Assembly (NCBI GenBank): GCA_003171335.1
Contig: PMYD01000120.1
Coordinates: 1 to 60,020 of the forward strand
Origin: Phycisphaerales bacterium
GTDB lineage: Bacteria; Planctomycetota; Phycisphaerae; SM23-33; FEN-1343
Length of the DNA: 60,020 nt
Direction: 5' to 3'
In this document: positions 34,921-42,605 of the stretch, one piece after another
Numbering within the stretch: position 1 is the first letter of the stretch
Layout: each line of letters starts with the position of its first letter
Made by a program: the position numbers and the translations under genes
The notes under the pieces: model-generated
The model's input: only the letters and a program-made list of their open reading frames with translations
What the model was told of the DNA's origin: nothing
Databases searched by the model: none

Positions 34921-37900
34921 TTACCCGTGGTAGTGCGACTGCCAGACCAGGAAGTCCACACCATCAACCTTGCCATCGCCGTTGGCGTCGCCGTGATCGC
35001 AGGTGGCGCCGCTGGCCGTGGGGTAGTGGCTCTGCCAGTTCAGGAAGTCCACGCCGTCAACCCTGCCATCGCCGTTGAAGTCGCCCGGCGCCAGGGCGGT
35101 CACGGTCACGTTGCTCGTGGCCGTCAGCACCGAATCGCTGGCGGTCAACTGCAGCACGTACGTGCCGGCCGTCGAGAAAGTGGCCGTCGTGCTGGCCGAG
35201 GCCGCATTGCCGAAGGTGACCGTGCCAGGGCCGGAGACCAGGCTCCAGGCGGCCGTGCAGGCGGCCGGCGGATTGGGCAGGCCATCATCGCTGATCGTAC
35301 CTGTCAGAGACAGGCCGTTGGGAATCATGACTTTGGGGTACGCCGCGCTAGCGCCAGCCGTGGGGGCCACGTTGGCCGGCCCGCCGGTATACAGGGCCGT
35401 TACGTCGGTGGCGGCTAGCGCCTGGCTATAGATCCGCACATCGTCTATGCCGCCGGTGAAGTGGCGGTTCGCATTGTTATCCGACCGGCCGCCGATAAAG
35501 ACCTGCGTGTTGGGAACGATCGAATTGACGACCACGGCGGGAACGGTGATGCGGGAATTGCCGTCCACATAGACCGTCAGCCCCACGCCGCTGGCGACCG
35601 TGGCGCAATACAGGTGCCACTGGCCGTCCACCAAATTGGCATCCTTGACGTCAGAGAAGTTGGTCTGGTCTGCACCGGTGGCATCCTGAATATCCGTGCG
35701 GAGCCAGGTGGTGGCGGGCCCGCCGTTCTCGTAAAACCAGACGTTGATGCTGTTGACGGTGCTCACCGGACCCCAACTGAACATGTAATGGTAGCCGTCG
35801 GGGGGATTGGTGGCCTTGAACCAGAACGCCACGGTGAACTGCGGCGTCAGCGTGAAGTTCGGCGCGGTGACCTGGCCGGTGGCGCCGTCAAACTGGAGCG
35901 CCTGGCCAAGCTTGCCGCTGATCCACGTCACGCCGCCGGCCAGCGTGCCATTGCGGTTGTTGCCGGAGGTATCGGCCGTCGTCGTGCCCGAGCCCTCATC
36001 GAAGGGCAGGTGCAGCCCCATCACCAGGGCGGAATGCGGCTGCACGACCACCTGCATCGTGGCCGCGGCGCTCAAGGCCGTGTCGCCGGCCGACAACTGG
36101 AGCACGTACGTGCCCAGGGTCGAGAACGTGGCCGTGGTGGCTGGGGCATTGGCGTTGGCGAAGGTCACGGCGCCGGGGCCGGAGAGCATGCTCCAGGTGG
36201 AGGTGACCGCGGCACCGAGGGGCAGGCCGTCATCGCTGACCGTGCCGGCCAGCGAAGCGCTGGTAGCCGGCAGGGAGATCGTCTGATTGGGGCCGGCATT
36301 GACCACCGGGGCGGCATTGGGTATCGCCGGGGCGACGATAATCTGCACGTTGCCCGTGCCGGTCAGGGCGGTGTCGTTGGCCGACAATTGGAGCACGTAC
36401 GTGCCTGTGGCCGAAAAGGTGGCCGTTGTGCTCAGGGCGTTGACGCTGGCGAATGTCACGCTGCCGGGGCCGCTGACCTGGCTCCAGGTGGTCGTGATCG
36501 CGCCGGCCGGGGCGATACCGTCATCGCTCACCGTGCCGGCCAGGCTCACGCTGTTGACCGGCAGGTGAATCGTCTGGGCGGCGCCCGCGCTGACCACCGG
36601 GGCCTGGTGGGTGGGCGGGCCGGAGGTGAAGGTGATCACGAACGCGCCGAATGCCTCCGGCGTGTGCTTGGCCGGAATGGTCACATTGCCGATGGCCGGC
36701 TGAATGGGCAGCGGGCTGCCGTTGGCCTGGGCCGTGAAAATGGGGACTAGCGCGCCAGTATACGTGCCGGTGACAGGACTGGCGGCGAAGTAGTTCTGCG
36801 CATCGCGAATCGTGTACGTGCTGCCGTTGGCGATGCTCAGGCTGGACAGGTCCACGTTCACGCTGGGCTGGCCGGTCCAGTTGTAGATGGCGATATTGGC
36901 CCGGCCGCTATCGTACAGGTTCTTGCGGATCTGGACGTAGGAGCCGGTGGGGGCTGCCGTGGAGCAGGTGCTGTGGGCGTCCAGTCCGGTGGTGCCCTGC
37001 CATTGGGAGAACGAGGTCTGCACCGTGCCCCCGCTGCTGACAAAGCCTTTGAAATAGGGCGCTTGAGCGTAGTAGGTGTTGTAGTCCCAGGAGTAGTTTG
37101 AGGGGCTCTGGTTTGCTCCCCAACACAGCAAAACCGTGAACAAGTCGTTGGTGGGGTTGGTCAGGACGACGTTGCCGGAGCACTGGATCGTGTTCCAGAA
37201 ATAGACGTTTTCGGCAGCGTAACCGCCGATAAAGTGGTTGTTCTTGAGGGTCAAGTTCAGATTGTAACCGCCCCAGGGCGAGGCGGTGTCACCATCCCAA
37301 CTGGCACCGATGGTCACGCCGCCGCCGTACGTGCCGTTGGGCGTATAGCAGCAGTTCTCCTGGACGTTGATATTGCCCTTATAGTTGGGCGTGCCGCCGG
37401 CGATGATGATGTCGTTGGTGTTCTGGCCGGCGCCGCGAATGGAGCCGTTGTTGAAGGAGATATTCCGCAGCACGTCGTAGTTGCGGATGATATTGCCGCC
37501 GCCGGCGTAGGCGTGGATGCCGTATTCGAACTGGTCGAAGACGAAGTTGTCGGTGATCAGGTCCTGGATGTTGCTGTCGTTCTGGGTGTAGATGCCATGG
37601 CCGTGGGCGCGGTCAGCGCCTTCCCAGCCGTTGTAGTAGATAAGGTTGCCGTGCAGCTCGTCACCCGCTCCGCCGCGCCACAAATCGATGCCTTGCGACG
37701 TGTCGTGAATGACGCAGTTAATCACCTTGACGCCCGGGTTGTTGGCGGTGGGAAAGCCCGCGGCAATATTGATGCCCGCATTCTTGCCGCTGCTGATGGT
37801 CCAGGTGTCGGTGCTGGAGTCATTACGCGTGGGGTTGGAGTCCAGTATCTCGATGTTCTGGTACCAGGTGTACGCGCCGTGGATGTCAAAAGTATCCATG

Positions 37901-38262
37901 CAGACGCGCGATCCGATGTACCCGCCATCGATCCTGGCCCACTCGCCCGGGTAGGACATGACCTTGATGGGCGCGGCGGCCGTGCCGGTGAGGTAGCTCA
38001 TGAAGATGCAGTCATCGCCGCGCGCGTTTGTATGCCAGGTGTTTACGTACGTGCCGCCGCGAAGATAGATTGTGTCGCCCGGCAGCACGCTGGCCGGCTG
38101 GAGGAAGGCAGTCTCCAGGTCCCAGGGATTGGCGAGGGACCCATCGCCCTGGTGGGCGCCCACGACGGCGGTTGGCGCTACATACCAGGTTGTCGCCTGT
38201 GCGCATACACTAAGGCATAGCAAAAGTGCAACGGGAATGAACTTCGACTGAACGGATCGCAT
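34921..38262 (-). CDS. Large secreted beta-helix protein with PKD, LamG and dockerin-like domains
   Basis: 1113 residues, exported (signal VALLLCLSVCAQA). Residues about 25-530 are a right-handed parallel beta-helix as in polysaccharide lyases. Next come two PKD-type domains (about 555-740), a LamG/concanavalin-like domain starting LHLPFDEGSG (about 745-960), a third PKD domain, and a tail with two EF-hand-like units (DFNGDGRVDGVDF and DANGDGKVDGVDF) resembling dockerin type I, residues about 1058-1113. It is probably an extracellular or surface polysaccharide-binding or degrading protein. A perfect SD (AAGGAGGT) precedes ATG 38262. Confidence 0.88.
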   Translation of the reverse strand: MRSVQSKFIPVALLLCLSVCAQATTWYVAPTAVVGAHQGDGSLANPWDLETAFLQPASVLPGDTIYLRGGTYVNTWHTNARGDDCIFMSYLTGTAAAPIKVMSYPGEWARIDGGYIGSRVCMDTFDIHGAYTWYQNIEILDSNPTRNDSSTDTWTISSGKNAGINIAAGFPTANNPGVKVINCVIHDTSQGIDLWRGGAGDELHGNLIYYNGWEGADRAHGHGIYTQNDSNIQDLITDNFVFDQFEYGIHAYAGGGNIIRNYDVLRNISFNNGSIRGAGQNTNDIIIAGGTPNYKGNINVQENCCYTPNGTYGGGVTIGASWDGDTASPWGGYNLNLTLKNNHFIGGYAAENVYFWNTIQCSGNVVLTNPTNDLFTVLLCWGANQSPSNYSWDYNTYYAQAPYFKGFVSSGGTVQTSFSQWQGTTGLDAHSTCSTAAPTGSYVQIRKNLYDSGRANIAIYNWTGQPSVNVDLSSLSIANGSTYTIRDAQNYFAASPVTGTYTGALVPIFTAQANGSPLPIQPAIGNVTIPAKHTPEAFGAFVITFTSGPPTHQAPVVSAGAAQTIHLPVNSVSLAGTVSDDGIAPAGAITTTWSQVSGPGSVTFASVNALSTTATFSATGTYVLQLSANDTALTGTGNVQIIVAPAIPNAAPVVNAGPNQTISLPATSASLAGTVSDDGLPLGAAVTSTWSMLSGPGAVTFANANAPATTATFSTLGTYVLQLSAGDTALSAAATMQVVVQPHSALVMGLHLPFDEGSGTTTADTSGNNRNGTLAGGVTWISGKLGQALQFDGATGQVTAPNFTLTPQFTVAFWFKATNPPDGYHYMFSWGPVSTVNSINVWFYENGGPATTWLRTDIQDATGADQTNFSDVKDANLVDGQWHLYCATVASGVGLTVYVDGNSRITVPAVVVNSIVPNTQVFIGGRSDNNANRHFTGGIDDVRIYSQALAATDVTALYTGGPANVAPTAGASAAYPKVMIPNGLSLTGTISDDGLPNPPAACTAAWSLVSGPGTVTFGNAASASTTATFSTAGTYVLQLTASDSVLTATSNVTVTALAPGDFNGDGRVDGVDFLNWQSHYPTASGATCDHGDANGDGKVDGVDFLVWQSHYHG

Positions 38263-38501
38263 GAAAGACCTCCTTAACTCAAAATCACTCCGCGGGTCAC
38301 AAGGTGGGCAAACCCAAACAGACTTCGAGAGTCAATAATATCGCGCCCGGGCAAAAAAGACCAGTGGAAAAACTGTATTTTCCCTGAAATTACTTGGGTT
38401 ATCACAGGTTATCAAGGGGCGCAGCGAGTGGTGTGGAGCCGCGGGGGTTGCCGCTGAGGGGAGCCTTCGAGCGCGAATAAAGCCTTGGCCGCTACGGCCT
38501 T

Positions 38502-39284
38502 TCAGTCCGAAACCGGGCTGGTCAACTCCCCAATCCCATCCACGGAAACGCTGACCTGATCGCCCGCCTTGAGCCACAAGGGCGGCGTGCGGCTCATGCC
38601 CACACCCTCGGGCGTGCCGGTCAGGATGACCGTGCCGGCCAGGAGCGTCAGGTCCTGCGAGAGGAAGCTGATCAAGTGGGCGATGGGGAAGAGCATGTCG
38701 GCCGTGCTGGTCTGCTGCACGATCTGGCCGTTGACGCGGGTGGTCAGCGTGACCGCCTGCGGGTTGGCCAGCTCCGTCTCGATCCACGGGCCCATCGGGC
38801 AGAACGTATCGAAGCTCTTGGCGCGCACCCACTGACCCTGACGTTTCTGCCAGTCGCGGGCGGTCACATCGTTGGCGCACGTGTAGCCGAACACGCATTT
38901 CATGGCGTGCTCCACGCTCACATCGCGGGTCTCGCGGCCGATCACCACCGCCAGTTCGCCCTCGTAGTCAATTTCCTGCGAGCAGGCCGGCAGCACAATT
39001 GGCTGGCCCGGGTCCAGCAGGCTGGTGGTGGCCTTGAGGAAGATGATCGGGTCGGCGGGGGGCGGCGAGCCCATCTCCTGCGCGTGGCCCCGGTAATTCT
39101 TGCCGATGGCGAAAATATTGGGCGGCGTGATGGGGGCCAGCAGCTCGGCCACCTCCACGGGCTCATCGGTAACGATAAAGCCTTCCTCATCCCACAGGCT
39201 GCCTTCGATTCGCAGCACCTGCTCGCCCTGCCGGCGGCCGTAGAGAATCCGCCCTTCCGCATCCTGCACGCGAACGATTTGCAT
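38502..39284 (-). CDS. Fumarylacetoacetate hydrolase family protein
   Basis: 260 residues of the FAH superfamily, metal-dependent enzymes that cleave or isomerise 2-keto acids from aromatic or sugar degradation. The active region reads NIFAIGKNYRGHAQEMG, then EGELAVVIGR and GYTCANDVTARDWQ. The exact substrate is open. ATG at 39284 is chosen because AGGAG lies eight bases upstream; a TTG two codons earlier is too close to it. It is flanked by a family D repeat upstream. Confidence 0.9.
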   Translation of the reverse strand: MQIVRVQDAEGRILYGRRQGEQVLRIEGSLWDEEGFIVTDEPVEVAELLAPITPPNIFAIGKNYRGHAQEMGSPPPADPIIFLKATTSLLDPGQPIVLPACSQEIDYEGELAVVIGRETRDVSVEHAMKCVFGYTCANDVTARDWQKRQGQWVRAKSFDTFCPMGPWIETELANPQAVTLTTRVNGQIVQQTSTADMLFPIAHLISFLSQDLTLLAGTVILTGTPEGVGMSRTPPLWLKAGDQVSVSVDGIGELTSPVSD

Positions 39285-39303
39285 CTTCAAATCTCCTGAG
39301 ACC

Positions 39304-39400
39304 GTAGGCTTTAGGCTGTAGGCTGTAGGAAAGGCCGGAGAATCATAGGAATCTTTGCCGGCAGTACCTACAGCCTACAGTGTACAGTCTAAAGCCTCTT
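39304..39400. repeat. GTAGGCTGTAGG-word inverted repeat (family D)
   Basis: The left arm (39304-39330) repeats GGCTGTAGG words; the right arm (39365-39397) carries the complement. It separates the FAH gene from nadD. A lone half-copy lies at 47022-47045. Confidence 0.75.
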
Positions 39401-39463
39401 TGCGGCAGTGCCTCCAGCCTCCAGCCTTCCCCTTTTCACATCGCTCCCGTTAAGATAGCGGCC

Positions 39464-40087
39464 ATGCGTCAGCCCCTGATCTGTTTCGGTGGAACGTTTA
39501 ACCCGGTGCACGTGGGGCACCTGATCATCGCGCGCGCGGTGGCCGAGCAACTGGGCGCCAAGCGCGTATCGCTGATTCCATCGGCCATCCCGCCGCACAA
39601 GGCCTGCCCCGGCGTGCGGGCCGATGACCGGCTGGAGATGCTGCACCTGGCGGTTCAGGGCGATGAGCTGTTCGAGGTGAACCGCACGGAGTTGGAGCGG
39701 CCCGGACCCAGCTACACGGTCGACACGCTCAAATCGCTGCGCCGGCTGCACGGGCCGGATGTGGAACTGGTCTGGGTGATTGGCCTGGATTCGCTGGTCG
39801 AGCTGGGCACGTGGCGGCAGGCGTCCGAAGTGGTGGAGCTGGCGCGCGTCGTCACCGCCGTGCGGCCGCCGGTGCCGGCCGATCTCGATGACCGGCTGGC
39901 CTTGATGGCCAATGCCTTTACGCCGCAGCAACTGCTGCGTCTGCGGGCGGACATCTTGCCCACCCCGTTGCTGGACATTTCCGCCACCCAAATCCGTGCC
40001 CGCGTGCGGGAAAGGCGGAGCATCCGCTACCTGGTTCCTGATCGCGTGGATGAGTATATTGCCCGCCATGGACTGTACCGCCTGTAG
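39464..40087 (+). CDS. nadD: Nicotinate-nucleotide adenylyltransferase
   Basis: Adenylates nicotinate mononucleotide, a late step of NAD synthesis; cytoplasmic, 207 residues. The nucleotidyltransferase motifs are GGTFNPVHVGHL near the start and DISATQIRARV near the end (SxTxxR type). ATG at 39464 is chosen because homology starts there; the longer frame reads through repeat DNA. coaD, a related nucleotidyltransferase, lies 0.4 kb away on the other strand. Confidence 0.95.
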   Translation: MRQPLICFGGTFNPVHVGHLIIARAVAEQLGAKRVSLIPSAIPPHKACPGVRADDRLEMLHLAVQGDELFEVNRTELERPGPSYTVDTLKSLRRLHGPDVELVWVIGLDSLVELGTWRQASEVVELARVVTAVRPPVPADLDDRLALMANAFTPQQLLRLRADILPTPLLDISATQIRARVRERRSIRYLVPDRVDEYIARHGLYRL

Positions 40088-40223
40088 TAGTCTTGCGGGC
40101 GGATAAGCAGGAAATTTGTGAGTTGCGCAATACTCTCTTTTTGTAAAATATTGAATGTGAATGATTTATAAAAATGTTTTTGTCACACGACCTTAACAAC
40201 TAAAATCCTGACAATTACTTGCG

Positions 40224-40252
40224 TTGACAAAAGTCGCCAGTTGGGGTAAAGT
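40224..40252 (+). promoter_or_regulatory. Sigma-70-type promoter of a candidate small RNA
   Basis: TTGACA (40224-40229), a 17-base spacer and TAAAGT (40247-40252). Spacing is ideal and the -35 is consensus. Confidence 0.55.
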
Positions 40253-40334
40253 ATTATTGCAACAGATGCCGAATTCTACCAACGGCAGTATTTTGCGTGT
40301 GCTAGCCGCAGGTATGCTAAAATTTGAGAGGCTC

Positions 40335-40367
40335 CTCGGCCGAGATCCCTCCCTTGGCCGAGTTTTT
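40335..40367 (+). terminator. Intrinsic terminator 1
   Basis: Seven-base stem (CTCGGCC, 40335-40341, with GGCCGAG, 40356-40362) followed by five T. Confidence 0.65.
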
Positions 40368-40370
40368 AGC

Positions 40371-40405
40371 GGCGTCAGGCTCCCCTCCCCTGACGCCGAT
40401 TTTTT
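40371..40405 (+). terminator. Intrinsic terminator 2
   Basis: Nine-base stem (GGCGTCAGG, 40371-40379, with CCTGACGCC, 40389-40397), then GA and six T. Confidence 0.75.
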
Positions 40406-40430
40406 GCGCTGAGGGTCTTGCCTCTTGGGC

Positions 40431-40545
40431 GAAAGAGAACACGAAGGCCACGAAGATCCCAAAGGGCACAAAGAGAGAAGAAGGCCGAGAAGCTCCTATT
40501 TCTTCTTCGTGTTCTTCGTGATCTTCGTGGTCTTTGTGTTCTCTT
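40431..40545. repeat. CACGAAGA-word inverted repeat that enters coaD (family D)
   Basis: The left arm (40432-40474) and right arm (40501-40545) are complementary and consist of CACGAAGA-like words. The right arm is the last part of the coaD reading frame. A larger relative is at 42157-42340. Confidence 0.8.
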
Positions 40546-41032
40546 GCGTATCTTGAGGCCGCACTTTGGCCCGCAGCCGCTCGGCCACGGCCGGTGGTAC
40601 AAGCGAGGAGACATCGCCCCCCATGGCGGCCACCTGGCGAATGAGCCTGGAAGACGTGAAGGCGTAGCGGGCGCTGGGCAGGATGAAGACCGTCTCGATG
40701 CCGGCCACATCGCGGTTCGTCGCCGCCAACTCCAGCTCGAATTGCAGATCGCTGGCGTTGCGGATGCCGCGCAAGATCGCCGTGGCGCCAAGCCGGCGGG
40801 CGAACTCGACCGTCAGCCCCGTGTACGATTCGACTCGCACGTGCGGCATGTCCCGCACCAGCTCGCGCAGCATCTCCACGCGCTGGGCCGCCGTGAAGAG
40901 GCTTTCCTTCTCAGGATTCTGGCCCACGGCCACGACCAGTTCGTCAAACAGCAGCGCCCCGCGTGTGATGATGTCCAGGTGGCCGTTGGTCGCCGGATCG
41001 AACGCGCCCGGGAATAATCCGATTCTGACCAT
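40496..41032 (-). CDS. coaD: Phosphopantetheine adenylyltransferase with a repeat-encoded tail
   Basis: Makes dephospho-CoA from phosphopantetheine and ATP, the penultimate step of CoA synthesis. 178 residues, about 15-18 longer than usual. Core motifs are LFPGAFDPATNGHLDII and YAFTSSRLIRQVA. The last about 16 residues (ENTKTTKITKNTKKK) come from the CACGAAGA repeat, not from the enzyme family. The core appears complete before the tail. It shares the CoA pathway with panC and panD elsewhere in the window. Confidence 0.93.
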   Translation of the reverse strand: MVRIGLFPGAFDPATNGHLDIITRGALLFDELVVAVGQNPEKESLFTAAQRVEMLRELVRDMPHVRVESYTGLTVEFARRLGATAILRGIRNASDLQFELELAATNRDVAGIETVFILPSARYAFTSSRLIRQVAAMGGDVSSLVPPAVAERLRAKVRPQDTQENTKTTKITKNTKKK

Positions 41033-41086
41033 GAGCTTTATTATAAGGATCCGCGGGAATTCGCAGGTACTTCAATCCGGCAGGAA

Positions 41087-41290
41087 GAAATCCCAAATTC
41101 CAAATCCCAAATCCCAAACAAATCCCAAGCACCAAATTCCAAACGAAGAGCCGGCGCCTGTATTAAGGGACAATTACTCTGCGCAGACTTAGGAAGTTGG
41201 GATTTGGAATTTGGAGCCCCTTCGGCGGTGAGCCGCTCAGGGCGGTCGAACCGTTGTTTGGAATTTGGGATTTGGAATTTGGAATTTCCC
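41087..41290. repeat. CCAAATTCC-word inverted repeat (family D)
   Basis: The left arm (41087-41144) repeats CCCAAATTCC-like words; right arms (about 41196-41215 and 41257-41288) carry the complement. Between the right arms is a GC-rich segment with GAGC/GCTC and a CTCAGGG ... GTCGAA part that resembles the hairpin nested in the dnaE2 insert. It fills the gap upstream of coaD. Confidence 0.78.
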
Positions 41291-41315
41291 GCTATGTTTC
41301 CAGCGGGAGGCAGTT

Positions 41316-42131
41316 CTAATCGCATCGCTCGCCGCCAAGCTGATGCTTCACTTCCATCAACTTGTACCTCAGCTCGACGATCAGGACCACCAGGTCATCG
41401 CGGATATCCAGCAGCATCTGGACCAGCGCCTGGGCAGCATCCGCGGGCAGGCGGCCGGCGCTGGCGCACACCTCCAGCCAGCCCAGGGCCGAGGAAGCGG
41501 CGCCAAAGGCGATCTTGAGATGGGCGATGACGACGCCGCGCTCGCGCGGCGGCAGGTAGCCGCCCAGGGCCGCGTTGATCTTGCCCGCACAGCGGCCGGC
41601 GTAGTGCAGCAGCCGGCTGAAGGGCTCAGCGCCGGGCTCGGTAATCTGCTCGTGCATCTGGCCCAGATCGCACAGCCGGTTGGCCAGGGCCACGGCCCGC
41701 GCTCGCACGGGGTGCTCGGCGTAACGCAGCTTCCACTGCACCTCAGCCAGCGCCTGCTCGATCGCCGGGTCGTGCAGGTCCGCCGGATCGTTGCCGTCAT
41801 AAACCCGCTTTCGCGGCCGCACGGCCGTGTGGGCGCGGCGGAAGGCGTGAAAACTGCACGTCTCGCGCTGCTTGCGGACGCACCGCCGGCACGCCTGCGG
41901 GTCGGGGGCGGCCTTGCACCGCGTCAGCAGATGATGCCAGCCCATGGCCCGGTAAATGAGGTTGTGGGCGTCGGGATCCTCGCCGTAGTAGTCCACCAGC
42001 GCCATGTATTCGGCGGCGCAGGCATCCTGGCGGCGAAGAAACGCCTCCCATTGGTACTCGTCCCACACTGCATCCGGCGCGGCGGGGCCAAACTCGTTTG
42101 TTGGCGGGTACACTGGGCGGCATTGTACCAA
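41316..42131 (-). CDS. Hypothetical protein with a cysteine cluster
   Basis: About 271 residues, mostly helical, not recognised. Five cysteines lie close together in residues about 85-112 (LTRCKAAPDPQACRRC, then RETC), which could bind zinc or an iron-sulfur cluster. The C-terminal half is a long helical region without signal or membrane segments. The start is uncertain: TTG at 42131, GTG at 42113 and ATG at 42005 are all possible, and the first has no clear SD. It lies between family D repeats and is not obviously in an operon. Confidence 0.6.
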   Translation of the reverse strand: MVQCRPVYPPTNEFGPAAPDAVWDEYQWEAFLRRQDACAAEYMALVDYYGEDPDAHNLIYRAMGWHHLLTRCKAAPDPQACRRCVRKQRETCSFHAFRRAHTAVRPRKRVYDGNDPADLHDPAIEQALAEVQWKLRYAEHPVRARAVALANRLCDLGQMHEQITEPGAEPFSRLLHYAGRCAGKINAALGGYLPPRERGVVIAHLKIAFGAASSALGWLEVCASAGRLPADAAQALVQMLLDIRDDLVVLIVELRYKLMEVKHQLGGERCD

Positions 42132-42156
42132 TCGGCCAGGTCTCTAAAGAAGATTC

Positions 42157-42340
42157 TCCAAAAGTCCAAGAGCAACACGAAGACCACAAAGACCACAAAG
42201 GGCACAAAGAAAAGCGAAGGAGATGCAGGAAGAAAGAGCAAGACTTGCTCCAACTCCCAGCCCGTTCTGCCTTCCGCCTTTCTTTCTTCGTTCTCTTTTC
42301 CTCTTCGTGTTCTTCGTGATCTTCGTGCTCTTTGTGTCCG
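42157..42340. repeat. CACGAAGA-word inverted repeat, large copy (family D)
   Basis: The left arm (about 42165-42220) and right arm (about 42285-42340) are complementary and made of CACGAAGA/CTTCGTG words. Same family as 40431. It separates the hypothetical gene from tRNA-Leu. Confidence 0.75.
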
Positions 42341-42431
42341 CATTTGGTCTAGCCGCGTGGCGCCGCCCAGCGACAAATCCCCCGGCGCTTGACAGGCCCC
42401 ATCCGCCGGCGTAAGCTCGAAAAAGCAGCTT

Positions 42432-42516
42432 GCCCGAGTGGCGGAACTGGCAGACGCGCCAGCTTGAGGGGCTGGTAGCCCATTGGGCTGTGGAGGTTCG
42501 AATCCTCTCTCGGGCA
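42432..42516 (+). tRNA. tRNA-Leu (anticodon GAG)
   Basis: An 85-base cloverleaf. The acceptor stem GCCCGAG pairs with CTCGGGC and is followed by A as discriminator. The anticodon arm is CCAGC, loop TTGAGGG, GCTGG, giving GAG. A long variable arm (AGCCCATTGGGCT), a GGTTCGAATCC T-loop region and D-arm are present. CCA is not encoded. It decodes CUC and CUU. Confidence 0.95.
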
Positions 42517-42605
42517 GTCGGATACGCAGGGGAAGGCTTTCGTCAAGGCAATGGCGGCACGGATGATTTATTCCTGCACTTCGCCGCCAACGACCGCGCC
42601 TATCC

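Larger units (their letters stand above)
40258..40405 (+). ncRNA. Candidate small RNA of about 105-145 nt
   Basis: It begins just after the promoter at 40224 and ends at two intrinsic terminators. A small hairpin (stem TGCCG) occurs near 40266-40286. No known family (6S, SRP, RNase P, tmRNA, riboswitch) could be recognised. A 48-codon frame overlaps it but runs through both terminators and has no SD, so RNA is preferred. Confidence 0.4.
40088..40495. other. AT-rich gap with a promoter and two strong terminators
   Basis: No credible gene in 408 bp. A promoter at 40224-40252 and two intrinsic terminators (40335-40367 and 40371-40405) point the same way, suggesting a small RNA. A family D repeat begins at 40431. 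Confidence 0.6.

Noticed and set aside
40224-40412. A 62-codon frame over the candidate small RNA
   Set aside because: It begins inside the promoter, runs through two terminators and has no SD.
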